The position numbers and the translations under genes were made by a program. The notes beneath the pieces were generated by a model. The model was not told where the DNA came from. It did not search any database and saw nothing but the letters and a program-made list of their open reading frames with translations. A stretch of DNA of 24,142 bases, from assembly GCA_045636225.1 (NCBI GenBank), contig JAZTXB010000033.1, positions 1-24,142 on the forward strand. The letters run 5' to 3'. This document shows, one piece after another, positions 7,459-15,421 of this stretch. Positions within the stretch are counted from its first letter, which is position 1. Each line of letters opens with the position of its first letter. This DNA comes from UMGS1613 sp045636225. Lineage in GTDB: Bacteria; Bacillota_I; Bacilli_A; RF39; UBA660.

Positions 7459-8163
7459 TTATTCCTCCATTATTATAATACTTCCGCTTGGAATATTATC
7501 TTCAATTATTTCTAATACTTTATTTGAAACTTCTTTAGGTTCTATCAATTTATTTTGACCAACTCTTTTTAATTCTTCTTCTAAATACTCAGGATTCATT
7601 TTTCTTATGCTTTCAGTATTTACCCAATTTGGGCATATAGCATATACTTGATTATTTTGTAATATTAAAGCTAATGACTTAGTTAAATTAATAAGTCCAG
7701 CCTTACTAGATGAATAATCAATATTTAATTTTGAATAAGTGTTTATACCATCGGTAGATGCTATATTTATTATTTTTGAATTATTTAATAACTCATTTAA
7801 TTTTTGAATTATTAAAAAAGGGCCAATTAAATTTACTTCTAATACTTTCATAAACTCAGCTTTCATTTTATATAGGAATTCGTTATCTAACGAAAGAGCT
7901 GCATTATTAACAAGTACATCGATTCTTTTATAGTTTCTCTTTATCACATTACATACTTGTTCTATATTTGATTCATCACTTAAATCTAACTTAAATGAAA
8001 CAAACTCTCTACCCATTTGTTCTATTTCTTTTTTTAATAAATCAATTTCCTTAATACTTGTATTATATGTCGCAATTATATTATAACCTGATAAAGCTAA
8101 ATCTAATGCTATTTGCCTACCTATACCTTTTGCACAACCAGTAATAAATGCAATTTTATTCAT
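7459..8163 (-). CDS. Short-chain dehydrogenase/reductase (SDR, FabG-like)
   Basis: Classical SDR of 234 residues that uses NAD(P)H in an oxidation or reduction of an unknown substrate. Seen: cofactor motif TGCAKGIG (8-15), NNAA (86-89), and the catalytic Ser-Tyr-Lys set S136, Y150, K154 (IDYSSSK). The start is placed at the ATG at 8161-8163, which has AAGGGA at a good distance; an in-frame ATG eight codons upstream (8187) overlaps the promoter -10 region and lacks a ribosome binding site. It is transcribed with the PLP enzyme gene. A FabG role in fatty acid synthesis is less likely because no other fatty acid genes are nearby. Confidence 0.87.
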   Translation of the reverse strand: MNKIAFITGCAKGIGRQIALDLALSGYNIIATYNTSIKEIDLLKKEIEQMGREFVSFKLDLSDESNIEQVCNVIKRNYKRIDVLVNNAALSLDNEFLYKMKAEFMKVLEVNLIGPFLIIQKLNELLNNSKIINIASTDGINTYSKLNIDYSSSKAGLINLTKSLALILQNNQVYAICPNWVNTESIRKMNPEYLEEELKRVGQNKLIEPKEVSNKVLEIIEDNIPSGSIIIMEE

Positions 8164-8187
8164 AATATCATCCCTTTTTCTTAGCAT

Positions 8188-8196
8188 ATTATAACA
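8188..8196 (-). promoter_or_regulatory. Extended -10 promoter of the SDR-PLP operon
   Basis: Minus strand TGTTATAAT, TATAAT at 8188-8193 and TG at 8195-8196, about 25 bases before the SDR start. No recognisable -35; the upstream bases belong to the terminator of the preceding gene. Confidence 0.6.
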
Positions 8197-8204
8197 AATA
8201 AATT

Positions 8205-8228
8205 AAAAAAAAGGAATTATTTCCTTTT
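8205..8228 (-). terminator. Terminator of the metallophosphoesterase gene
   Basis: An 8-base-pair stem (8209-8216 with 8221-8228), 4-base loop, then T-run on the minus strand. The left side of the stem is formed by the last codons AAA AGG AAA, and the stop codon is in the loop. Confidence 0.7.
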
Positions 8229-9146
8229 AGTGTCATTAAATAATGTTTTTACCTTACCCCTAACTTCACTTACTTGTACTACACTGGGATTAATTATTAG
8301 ATGCTTTGCTTCAGCGTATTCAAATTTATTATTTTCTAAATTTATACTTAAATCTATAAAACCAGGTATTACATCTTTAGTTTTATCATTAGATTGATAA
8401 CTAAGAGTTGGCACACCAACCCAAAAAATATCTCTTAACTTGGTTTTCATCATATGCCCATGTCCAGATAACACAATCTTTTCTCCATTTATTATAGGTT
8501 TAAATCCATCTCTAAGTTTATGAAATAAAATTATATTATCATTTTTTATATTTACATTTCCTTGTCCAAAGCCAATTGGTATTATATCATGCCTACTATT
8601 TTTTATTGTTTTTGAAATATCAAGCCCATCATAATATAAAGAATGATAGTCATGATTTCCAAAAATCATAAAGTTAATTATACTTTTATCATATGGATAC
8701 TTTTTTATAAAAAATTCTAATTGTGCATAAATCTCATTCAGACTTTTTTCTTCTGATGTATAATCACCCTCAACATTATCACCACAATTTAAAATAATAT
8801 TAATGTTATTTTTTATTGCATATTCATAAACGATATTCACAAGTTTGATTTCGCCATCTTTTGCACCTATATGTAAATCTGAAATAACCAAACATCTAAA
8901 TTCATTATTATTATCATCTAATTTTATTGTTACTTTATTTTTTTCATTAGAAGAATTTCCTTTTAATAAATCATAATATATATCGGAATTATAGCAAAAA
9001 CTTGGTTGTAAATTATAACCATAATTTATTAATTGTTTAAGCCTATAATAAATTTGCTTTTCACTCATATTTAATATATTCGCTATTTCTTTAATACTTT
9101 TTTTATGATTTATAAGTTGTAATACCCTTAAATTTGTTTCATTCAT
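8217..9146 (-). CDS. Metallophosphoesterase with N-terminal helix-turn-helix
   Basis: Calcineurin-like phosphoesterase of 309 residues. All motifs of the dinuclear metal site are present: DLHIG (D90, H92), GDNVEGD (D123), GNHD (N164, H165), H209 in LFHK, and GHGH (H229, H231). Before it, residues 4-45 form a winged-helix-like HTH (KSIKEIANILNMSEKQIYYRL), joined by a short linker. This couples a DNA-binding-like module to a hydrolase; the substrate (nucleic acid, nucleotide or phosphoprotein) is not visible. GAGGAG 8 bases upstream supports the ATG at 9146. It is a single gene with its own promoter and terminator, downstream of xfp. Confidence 0.85.
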   Translation of the reverse strand: MNETNLRVLQLINHKKSIKEIANILNMSEKQIYYRLKQLINYGYNLQPSFCYNSDIYYDLLKGNSSNEKNKVTIKLDDNNNEFRCLVISDLHIGAKDGEIKLVNIVYEYAIKNNINIILNCGDNVEGDYTSEEKSLNEIYAQLEFFIKKYPYDKSIINFMIFGNHDYHSLYYDGLDISKTIKNSRHDIIPIGFGQGNVNIKNDNIILFHKLRDGFKPIINGEKIVLSGHGHMMKTKLRDIFWVGVPTLSYQSNDKTKDVIPGFIDLSINLENNKFEYAEAKHLIINPSVVQVSEVRGKVKTLFNDTKRK

Positions 9147-9166
9147 TATAGCACTCCTCTATTGTA

Positions 9167-9175
9167 AGTATATCA
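9167..9175 (-). promoter_or_regulatory. Extended -10 promoter of the metallophosphoesterase gene
   Basis: Minus strand TGATATACT: TATACT at 9167-9172 with TG at 9174-9175. It directly abuts the T-run of the xfp terminator, so no sigma-A -35 is available. Confidence 0.55.
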
Positions 9176-9203
9176 AAAAAAGTATTGAAATCCAATACTT
9201 TTT
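9175..9203 (-). terminator. Terminator of the phosphoketolase gene
   Basis: A perfect 11-base-pair stem (9177-9187 with 9193-9203) and 5-base loop ending in a run of T on the minus strand, ten bases after the xfp stop. Confidence 0.8.
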
Positions 9204-9212
9204 AAATAAGAT

Positions 9213-11573
9213 TTATTTCCATTTCCAATTTCTTACAATTTCTAAATCTTCACCATATTCAGCAATATGATTCTTATGTTCAACTAACTTATCTTTACAC
9301 CACTGAACTAATCTAGCACTTCTATTGCCTAATTGTGGTAAGTACTTAAGTGCATCTATTACTAAATTAAATCTGTCTACTTTATTTTGTACTCTCATAT
9401 CAAAAGGAGTTGTTATTGTTCCTTCTTCTAAATATCCATGAACATGTATATCCTCATTTTCTCTATTATAAACTAATTGATGAATTAAATGTGGATATCC
9501 ATGGAAATTAAATATTATAGGTTTGTTTTTAGTAAATATCGCATCATACTCTAAATCAGTAAGTCCATGTGGATGTTTAGTACTAGATTCAAGTTTCATT
9601 AAATCTACTACATTTACAAATCTAATTTTTAATTCTGGGAAGTTTTCTCTTAAAATTGAAGTTGCTGCAAGAGCTTCTAAAGTTGGTGTTTCTCCTGCAC
9701 AAACCATTACTAAATCTGGTTCAGCATCTTGATCATTACTTGCCCAATCCCAAATTCCAACACCTTGAGTACAATGATTTACTGCTTCTTCCATTGTTAG
9801 CCATTGTGGTCTAGGATGCTTAGAAGCTACTATTACATTTATAAGATTTTTACTTCTTACACAATGATCAAAACAAGAAAGTAAACAATTAGTATCAGCT
9901 GGTAAATACATTCTTACAGTATCTGCTTTTTTAGTTGCTAAATGATTTAAAAAACCAGGATCTTGATGAGTGTATCCATTATGATCTTGTTGCCATACAT
10001 GTGATGTTAATATATAATTAAGTGATGCAATTTTTTGTCTCCAAGGTAGTTCACTTGTTATTTTTAACCACTTAGCATGCTGACTAGTCATAGAATCAAC
10101 AACTCTAACAAAAGCTTCATATGAATGTAAAAAACCATGTCTACCAGTTAATAAGTATCCTTCTAACATCCCTTCGCATGTGTGTTCAGATAACATAGAA
10201 TCAACTATTCTTCCTGCAGCAGCAACATACTCATCATTTAATACCCTAATTCCATTAAATTGTCTTGTTGTTTCTTCAAATACATGATTAAGTCTATTTG
10301 ACATTGCTTCATCAGGTCCAAATATTCTAAAGTTCTTTTTGTCTTCATTTTCTTTTACTATATCTCTAATAAAATGACCTAATTCCATCATATCTTGAGC
10401 TTCTATACTACCTGGTTTATCAAACTTAAGTGCATAATCTCTAAAATCAGGCATTTTAAGATCTTTTAATAATAAACCACCATTAGCAATTGGATTTGCA
10501 CCCATACGTCTATTTCCTTTAGGTGCTAATTCTTTTAAGTCTTTAACTAAATGACCATCTTTATCAAACAACTCTTCAGGTTTATAACTTTTCATCCAGT
10601 CTTCTAATAACTTAATATCTTCTTCAGTATCAATTGTTATTGGTACTTGATGAGCTCTAAATGTACCCTCAATTTGCTTGTCTTTAACTATTTTTGGTCC
10701 TGTCCAGCCCTTTGGAGTTTTTAAAACTATCATAGGCCATAAAGGTCTATTTGTATCATTATGTTCGTTAGCTGCTTTTTTTATTTCCTTTATTTGAGAA
10801 ACACACTCTTCTAATGCAGATGCCATTCTTTCATGTTTTTCGTATACATCAAGTGTATCATCTACTTCTACAATAATTGGTCTCCATCCACATCCATAAA
10901 AGAAAAATTTAAGTTCTTGATTAGATATTCTAGAAAGAACAGTTGGATTTGATATTTTATATCCATTTAAATGTAATATTGGTAGCACTACACCATCTGT
11001 TTTTGGATTTATAAATTTATTTAATTGCCAAGATGTAGCAAGTGGACCTGTTTCAGCTTCTCCATCACCTACAACACATGCAACTATTAAATCTGGATTA
11101 TCTAATACAGCTCCAAAAGAATGTGATAAGGAATAACCTAATTCTCCACCTTCATTAATTGAACCTGGTGTTTCTGGCGCAACATGACTAGAAATTCCAC
11201 AAGGAAAAGAGAATTGTTTAAATAGTTTCTTCATTCCTTCTTCATCTTCTGTTATGTTAGGATAAACTTCTGAATAAGTTCCTTCCATATAAACATGTGA
11301 AACAATTGCATTTCCACCATGTCCTGGTCCTGATACATATATCATATTTAAATCATGCTCTTTTATTATTCTATTTAAATGAGTATAAATAAAGGTTTGC
11401 CCTGGAACGGTTCCCCAATGACCAACAATTTTTTTCTTTATATCTTTCCTTTTTAATGGTTCTTTTAGTAAAGGATTATCTAATAAATATAACTGCCCTA
11501 CAGACAAATAATTACTAGCTCTAAAATAAGCGTCTAATTTTAAAGCAATATCTTTACTTAACACTTTTTCCAT
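9213..11573 (-). CDS. xfp: Phosphoketolase (xylulose-5-P / fructose-6-P)
   Basis: Thiamine-diphosphate enzyme that splits xylulose 5-phosphate (and often fructose 6-phosphate) with phosphate into acetyl phosphate and glyceraldehyde 3-phosphate (or erythrose 4-phosphate); key step of heterofermentative sugar use. The 786 residues are the usual length and the protein is intact. Seen: GHWGTVPGQ with H52, GPGHGG (82-87), TPP-binding GDGEAETGP (169-177), and in the middle domain RIFGPDEAMSNRL and GRHGFLHSYEAF. GAGGC about 8 bases upstream and a strong promoter support the ATG start. The gene is monocistronic. The rpiB-like gene in this window could feed the same pentose phosphate pool. Confidence 0.96.
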   Translation of the reverse strand: MEKVLSKDIALKLDAYFRASNYLSVGQLYLLDNPLLKEPLKRKDIKKKIVGHWGTVPGQTFIYTHLNRIIKEHDLNMIYVSGPGHGGNAIVSHVYMEGTYSEVYPNITEDEEGMKKLFKQFSFPCGISSHVAPETPGSINEGGELGYSLSHSFGAVLDNPDLIVACVVGDGEAETGPLATSWQLNKFINPKTDGVVLPILHLNGYKISNPTVLSRISNQELKFFFYGCGWRPIIVEVDDTLDVYEKHERMASALEECVSQIKEIKKAANEHNDTNRPLWPMIVLKTPKGWTGPKIVKDKQIEGTFRAHQVPITIDTEEDIKLLEDWMKSYKPEELFDKDGHLVKDLKELAPKGNRRMGANPIANGGLLLKDLKMPDFRDYALKFDKPGSIEAQDMMELGHFIRDIVKENEDKKNFRIFGPDEAMSNRLNHVFEETTRQFNGIRVLNDEYVAAAGRIVDSMLSEHTCEGMLEGYLLTGRHGFLHSYEAFVRVVDSMTSQHAKWLKITSELPWRQKIASLNYILTSHVWQQDHNGYTHQDPGFLNHLATKKADTVRMYLPADTNCLLSCFDHCVRSKNLINVIVASKHPRPQWLTMEEAVNHCTQGVGIWDWASNDQDAEPDLVMVCAGETPTLEALAATSILRENFPELKIRFVNVVDLMKLESSTKHPHGLTDLEYDAIFTKNKPIIFNFHGYPHLIHQLVYNRENEDIHVHGYLEEGTITTPFDMRVQNKVDRFNLVIDALKYLPQLGNRSARLVQWCKDKLVEHKNHIAEYGEDLEIVRNWKWK

Positions 11574-11601
11574 TTTATCAGCCTCTTTCTATTCTAATTA
11601 T

Positions 11602-11630
11602 ATTATATACTATTTTACTATTTATAACAA
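11602..11630 (-). promoter_or_regulatory. Strong sigma-A promoter of xfp
   Basis: Minus strand TTGTTA (11625-11630), 17-base spacer, TATAAT (11602-11607), about 30 bases before the xfp start. The near-consensus match fits a highly expressed central-metabolism gene. Confidence 0.75.
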
Positions 11631-11643
11631 CACTATTTTTTAT

Positions 11644-11670
11644 AAAAAAATTAAGACTAATGTAGTCTTA
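11644..11670 (-). terminator. Terminator of the AbiEii-like gene
   Basis: An 8-base-pair stem (11652-11659 with 11663-11670), 3-base loop, then seven T on the minus strand. The stop codon TAG of the gene lies in the stem. Confidence 0.7.
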
Positions 11671-12520
11671 TTTTTAATTTTTTTGTCTTTTCTAAATTTT
11701 TTATTTCTTTAGCAACTAATTCTTTTGTAAATTCTACTGATTCTTTAAAATCAACTATTTTATCTAAAAATTCATATTTTTCACTCATTTTATACCATAA
11801 ATCATGATGTTTTGTTATATAATCTTCAGTTAAATGATCAATGGATACTCTATCTAAATCTACTTTACCTCTGTCTTTAAGCATATGATAAAAGAAATAA
11901 GATAATCTTTCTTCATCATACACTCCACCACACAATTTATAAATATCATAAAAATCTTTTACTCTTGTATTTAGAACATCTTGTTTATTACCTTCTACAA
12001 CTATACATAATTTTTCTGCAAGATGCTCTTCAAATGATGGTGTCCAAATATAAAACTGTTCATCATTAGTAAATATAGGATCTATCCTTTTATAATCTTT
12101 TTCATAAATAACATTTGATAATTCTTGAAAATCTATAGATAAAGGATGCTTTATTTTATCAAAATTTGCTACTATATTTATTTTATATATCCCAGTTTTT
12201 GTCCTTTTTGGTAAATCTGGTAATTCGTAAAATATGTTACCATTAGTCTCATACATCGCTCTAAATAAAACAAGTAAAGGATCATTATGATACTCAGTAG
12301 AAACTAAATCTATATCAGTTATTGGTCTTATCATATCATTTAAATGTGCAAGTTCAGAAAAGCTTCCTTTTACAAATAATCTATCATAACTATATTTACT
12401 TATTCTCTCTAACAATATCTTTGAAAAATAAGTATTATAAGTATTCATAATTGATACACCTAATCTCTTTGATTCTTTTTTTAAAAACGCTTTTAATTGG
12501 TCACTGTTGCTAAATTCCAT
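11657..12520 (-). CDS. AbiEii/AbiGii-type nucleotidyltransferase (orphan toxin-like)
   Basis: Member of the DUF1814/AbiEii nucleotidyltransferase group, whose known members are the toxins of type IV toxin-antitoxin and abortive-infection systems. In the 287 residues one sees the NTase signature KGSFSE (51-56), DIDL with D69 and D71, a third acidic residue D130 (LSIDFQE), and the helical family block EEHLAEKLCIV (164-174) and TRVKDFYDIY (185-194). No AbiEi-like HTH antitoxin lies on either side: upstream is the divergent trxA and downstream the xfp promoter. It has its own promoter and terminator. It may be a solitary defence gene or a domesticated housekeeping NTase. No signs of a mobile element are visible around it. 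Confidence 0.82.
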   Translation of the reverse strand: MEFSNSDQLKAFLKKESKRLGVSIMNTYNTYFSKILLERISKYSYDRLFVKGSFSELAHLNDMIRPITDIDLVSTEYHNDPLLVLFRAMYETNGNIFYELPDLPKRTKTGIYKINIVANFDKIKHPLSIDFQELSNVIYEKDYKRIDPIFTNDEQFYIWTPSFEEHLAEKLCIVVEGNKQDVLNTRVKDFYDIYKLCGGVYDEERLSYFFYHMLKDRGKVDLDRVSIDHLTEDYITKHHDLWYKMSEKYEFLDKIVDFKESVEFTKELVAKEIKNLEKTKKLKIRLH

Positions 12521-12541
12521 AATATCACCTTTTGAAACTTT

Positions 12542-12570
12542 ATATTAACAAATAATACAAAATTTGTAAA
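12542..12570 (-). promoter_or_regulatory. Sigma-A promoter of the AbiEii-like gene
   Basis: Minus strand TTTACA (12565-12570), 17-base spacer ending in TGT, TAATAT (12542-12547). It is back to back with the trxA promoter in a 112-base divergent intergenic region. Confidence 0.6.
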
Positions 12571-12584
12571 GTTTTTTGCTTTTA

Positions 12585-12613
12585 TTGATTTTAAAAATAC
12601 TTTTTAGTAAAAT
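12585..12613 (+). promoter_or_regulatory. Sigma-A promoter of trxA-trxB
   Basis: TTGATT (12585-12590), 17-base spacer, TAAAAT (12608-12613), with a second TATAAT at 12613-12618 as an alternative -10. GGAGGA and the trxA ATG follow within 20 bases. Confidence 0.6.
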
Positions 12614-12632
12614 ATAATTATGGAGGAATAAT

Positions 12633-12941
12633 ATGATAAATGTAGAAAAAAATTTTAAAAAAGAAGTTATTGATAATAAAGGTGTAACTATAGTAGATTT
12701 TTGGGCACCTTGGTGCGGACCTTGTAAAATGTTTGGTCCTGTATTTGAAAATGCAAAGGCATCTCATGATGACATCAAGTTTTGTAAGCTTAATGTAGAT
12801 GAAGATTCTGATGATATCTCAAAAGATTTTGGAGTTATGTCAATCCCAACAGTAATTGCTTTCAAAGATGGAAAAGAAATTAAAAGAAACATAGGATTCA
12901 TGAGTCAGGATGATTTAGACGTTTTCTTGGAGGAAATTTAA
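12633..12941 (+). CDS. trxA: Thioredoxin
   Basis: Protein disulfide reductant of 102 residues. Complete thioredoxin fold with active site WCGPC (27-31) after VDFWAP, and the cis-proline in SIPTV. GGAGGA 5 bases before the ATG supports the start. Its stop overlaps the trxB start by one base (TAATG), so the pair is translationally coupled and encodes a thioredoxin with its own reductase. Confidence 0.96.
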   Translation: MINVEKNFKKEVIDNKGVTIVDFWAPWCGPCKMFGPVFENAKASHDDIKFCKLNVDEDSDDISKDFGVMSIPTVIAFKDGKEIKRNIGFMSQDDLDVFLEEI

Positions 12942-13855
12942 TGTACGATATAATAATAATAGGAGCCGGTCCTGCAGGAATGACTGCCGCATTATATGCT
13001 AAGCAAGCTAGAAAAAATGTACTAGTTCTTGAAAAAGAAATTTATGGTGGCCAAATATTAAAAGCTGACAAAGTAAAAAATTATCCAGGATTTACGGAAA
13101 TTTCAGGATATGATTTTGCTAATAACCTTTACAATCAACTTACAAATTTAAATATAGAAATAAAATTTGAAGAAGTTATAGAAATAGATAATAAAGAAGA
13201 TTATAAAGAAATTAAGACTAAAAAAGGTAATTATATTGCAAAATCAATAATAATTGCTGCTGGTGCAAAGAATAGAAAATTAAATCTAAGTAATGAAGAA
13301 AAACTAATTGGAAAAGGAGTATCGTATTGTACAACTTGTGATGGAATGTTTTTTAAAGATAAAATTGTCGCAGTATATGGCGGTGGTAATAGTGCTATTG
13401 ATGGCGCATTATATCTAAGTGATATATGTGAAAAAGTTTATCTTATTTATAGACAAAAAGATTTTAAAACAAATAATGATAATATAAACAAACTAAAAAA
13501 CACTAAAAATATAGAATGTATTTTCAACACAAATATTGCAGATTTAATTGGAGATAATAAATTAGAAAGTATAATTTTAAAAGAAAATGATAATGAATAT
13601 AGTTTAAATGTAGATGGACTATTTATAGAAATAGGATATGTTCCTGTATCAGAAATGTGCAAAAATATAATTGAAACAGATTCTAAAGGTTATATAATAG
13701 CTAATGAAGATTGTAAAACTAACATAAATGGAATATTTGTTGCAGGTGACATAAGAATAAAAGACGTGAGACAACTTACAACAGCATGTAGCGATGGAAC
13801 TACAGCAGCTTTAAATGCATGCAAATATTTAGCGCAAAAAAATACAGATAAATAA
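12941..13855 (+). CDS. trxB: Thioredoxin reductase (flavoprotein)
   Basis: FAD-dependent reductase of 304 residues that regenerates reduced thioredoxin. Seen: FAD motif GAGPAG (8-13), redox-active CTTC (C130, C133), pyridine nucleotide motif GGGNSA (147-152), and the C-terminal FAD motif GIFVAGDI with QLTTACSDGTTAA. The segment after the second nucleotide-binding strand reads YRQKDFK (170-176), where NADPH-dependent enzymes have HRRxxxR, so the 2'-phosphate contacts are partly lost and the electron donor could be NADH or another donor. GGAGG inside the end of trxA is its ribosome binding site. The end of the gene is part of a terminator. Confidence 0.93.
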   Translation: MYDIIIIGAGPAGMTAALYAKQARKNVLVLEKEIYGGQILKADKVKNYPGFTEISGYDFANNLYNQLTNLNIEIKFEEVIEIDNKEDYKEIKTKKGNYIAKSIIIAAGAKNRKLNLSNEEKLIGKGVSYCTTCDGMFFKDKIVAVYGGGNSAIDGALYLSDICEKVYLIYRQKDFKTNNDNINKLKNTKNIECIFNTNIADLIGDNKLESIILKENDNEYSLNVDGLFIEIGYVPVSEMCKNIIETDSKGYIIANEDCKTNINGIFVAGDIRIKDVRQLTTACSDGTTAALNACKYLAQKNTDK

Positions 13856-13869
13856 TTCTGTATTTTTTT
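13836..13869. terminator. Bidirectional terminator between trxB and the acyltransferase gene
   Basis: A 12-base-pair stem (13836-13847 with 13858-13869) with a 10-base loop holding the trxB stop codon; A-run on one side and T-run on the other, so it can serve both converging genes. Confidence 0.75.
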
Positions 13870-13870
13870 A

Positions 13871-15124
13871 TTAAGCAATATTGCTTTCCAATCTAACTTT
13901 ACCAATATGTTCTACTAATAATTTATAAAATTCTTTTTCTAACTTATTATTTTTTAAACTTGAATTAATTGTTATTGTAAGATTATTTTCATATGAGCAA
14001 ACCGTACATTTTACTTTTTGAATTTTACCCGTACTTACTAAAGCTACAATATTATCAATATATTTTTTATATTGCTCTGCTATTTTTATTTGCCCTATAT
14101 TTGAAAGTGTTGTAGTTGCTGATTGATTAAACAAGTCCCCAAAAGTTCTCATAAATGGCTTTTTTATAAAAAGCGGAACTATTCCTATACCAAAATTAGT
14201 ACCTAATTTTACATCTCTAGATAAATACTTTTGAATATTATCTAACGTTAATTTATTCTTAAATTCTTTTTTTACTTCAGCTAATATTTTTTTAAAGTTC
14301 ATATATTTTTCTTTAAGCACATTACCTTTTATATTCATACAAGTAAAAAAATTAGAAAAGGAATTTACATTATAATGTCTTCTTAAATCAACAGGTATAG
14401 TAAGAGATATATCTTTATTAGATTCTTTATTATATATTGTCCTATAAATCGCATATATATAAAGAGCCGATAAATACTCTGATATAGTTACTTTATTTTT
14501 TTTGCATGTTTCTTTAAACTTATTTAAATCAATAATATAGTGATAAGTTTTATTATTAAATATATTAGATTTATCTCTAATTAAAAATGCTTTTTTACTC
14601 TTTTCCTCACACAATAATTTTTTATCAGCATTTTGTATAAGTTGATCTTGATAAGAACAATTATCGCTTATTATTTCTTCTTTATTTGTAATTAAATTAT
14701 ATTTTAAATTAAGATAGTTATATATTATTCCTTTAAAAAATATTGTTGCCCCTATTCCGTCAGTTAAAATATGACATATATCTAAATTTATCTTATTTGA
14801 TGCATATGTAACTTTAAAAAGATAATCATTATTCTTTCCTAAATTAATAGACTGAATAAATTTATTTTTTTCTTTTTCCACTATTGGAGAACTTTTATTT
14901 ATTTTCAAATAGTTCCAAAAAAAACCAGATTTCATTTTTACTTTGTAACTAGGATACATATCTAATGTCTTATTTATAGCTTGTTTTAATATCTTTGGGT
15001 CAATCTTTCTCTTTAATACTACAGATAATCTAAATGTGTTAATATATTTATTTTCTTCCATAGTAAACGCTTTAGCAGTATTGTCTATTTTTCTCCATGT
15101 TCTTTGAATTATATTTTTTCCCAA
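13871..15124 (-). CDS. Condensation-domain-like acyltransferase (COG4908 / alcohol acyltransferase type)
   Basis: A protein of about 417 residues with the chloramphenicol-acetyltransferase-like fold seen in NRPS condensation domains, polyketide-associated acyltransferases and alcohol acetyltransferases. The catalytic motif HHxxxDG appears as CHILTDG: the second, catalytic His and the structural Asp are kept and the first His is Cys. The N-terminal WRKIDNTAKAF and the C-terminal TTTLSNIGQI are typical of free-standing COG4908 proteins in Firmicutes, which have no settled substrate. Start: TTG at 15122-15124 lies 6 bases after GAGGTG; an in-frame ATG six codons upstream (15142) has no ribosome binding site, and the GAGGTG would lie inside its coding sequence. 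No carrier protein or NRPS gene is nearby, so a lipid or alcohol acceptor is more likely than a peptide. Confidence 0.8.
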   Translation of the reverse strand: MGKNIIQRTWRKIDNTAKAFTMEENKYINTFRLSVVLKRKIDPKILKQAINKTLDMYPSYKVKMKSGFFWNYLKINKSSPIVEKEKNKFIQSINLGKNNDYLFKVTYASNKINLDICHILTDGIGATIFFKGIIYNYLNLKYNLITNKEEIISDNCSYQDQLIQNADKKLLCEEKSKKAFLIRDKSNIFNNKTYHYIIDLNKFKETCKKNKVTISEYLSALYIYAIYRTIYNKESNKDISLTIPVDLRRHYNVNSFSNFFTCMNIKGNVLKEKYMNFKKILAEVKKEFKNKLTLDNIQKYLSRDVKLGTNFGIGIVPLFIKKPFMRTFGDLFNQSATTTLSNIGQIKIAEQYKKYIDNIVALVSTGKIQKVKCTVCSYENNLTITINSSLKNNKLEKEFYKLLVEHIGKVRLESNIA

Positions 15125-15196
15125 TTTAAACACCTCAAACATAAAAATTACTTTTTATTAAACTTTTTTCATAAATAATATATTTTTTAAATTTCT

Positions 15197-15226
15197 ATTT
15201 TATGATTAACCAATATCATTTTACAA
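15197..15226 (-). promoter_or_regulatory. Possible promoter of the acyltransferase gene
   Basis: Minus strand TTGTAA (15221-15226), 18-base spacer, TAAAAT (15197-15202). It gives a leader of about 65 bases. The whole stretch 15125-15300 is almost only A and T with no other gene, so chance matches are easy. Confidence 0.35.
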
Positions 15227-15300
15227 TATAACTAATTTAAAGTCAAAATTTTAAAACTTATTAAACATATATATATCACTTTTTTTAAAAAATAAATAAT

Positions 15301-15329
15301 AAAAAAGAGCATTTTTCAAATACTCTTTT
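15301..15329 (-). terminator. Terminator of tRNA-His
   Basis: On the minus strand a stem of about 12 base pairs (arms within 15303-15314 and 15318-15329, with one G-T pair) around a 3-base loop, followed by six T. It begins 12 bases after the CCA end of the tRNA. Confidence 0.7.
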
Positions 15330-15340
15330 CATTTTAATAA

Positions 15341-15417
15341 TGGGGCGAAATAAGGGAATCGAACCCTTGCATAACGGAACCACAATCCGCCGTGTTAACC
15401 ACTTCACCAATTTCGCC
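15341..15417 (-). tRNA. tRNA-His (anticodon GTG)
   Basis: A 77-base tRNA with the histidine-specific extra G at -1 paired with C73. Acceptor stem GCGAAAT with ATTTCGC (perfect), D stem GTG with CAC, anticodon stem GCGGA with TCCGT (one G-T pair), loop TTGTGGT with anticodon GTG at 15381-15383, T stem AAGGG with CCCTT around TTCGAAT, and encoded CCA (15341-15343). It stands alone and is followed by a terminator. The CCA is genomically encoded. Confidence 0.97.
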
Positions 15418-15421
15418 ATTT

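Noticed and set aside
13447..13905. Two open frames opposite the end of trxB
   Set aside because: They lie antisense to conserved trxB, cross the terminator and have no start signals.
15125..15300. Possible small gene or RNA in the AT-rich gap downstream of tRNA-His
   Set aside because: Frames are short, no ribosome binding site is seen and no stable structure other than the tRNA terminator.
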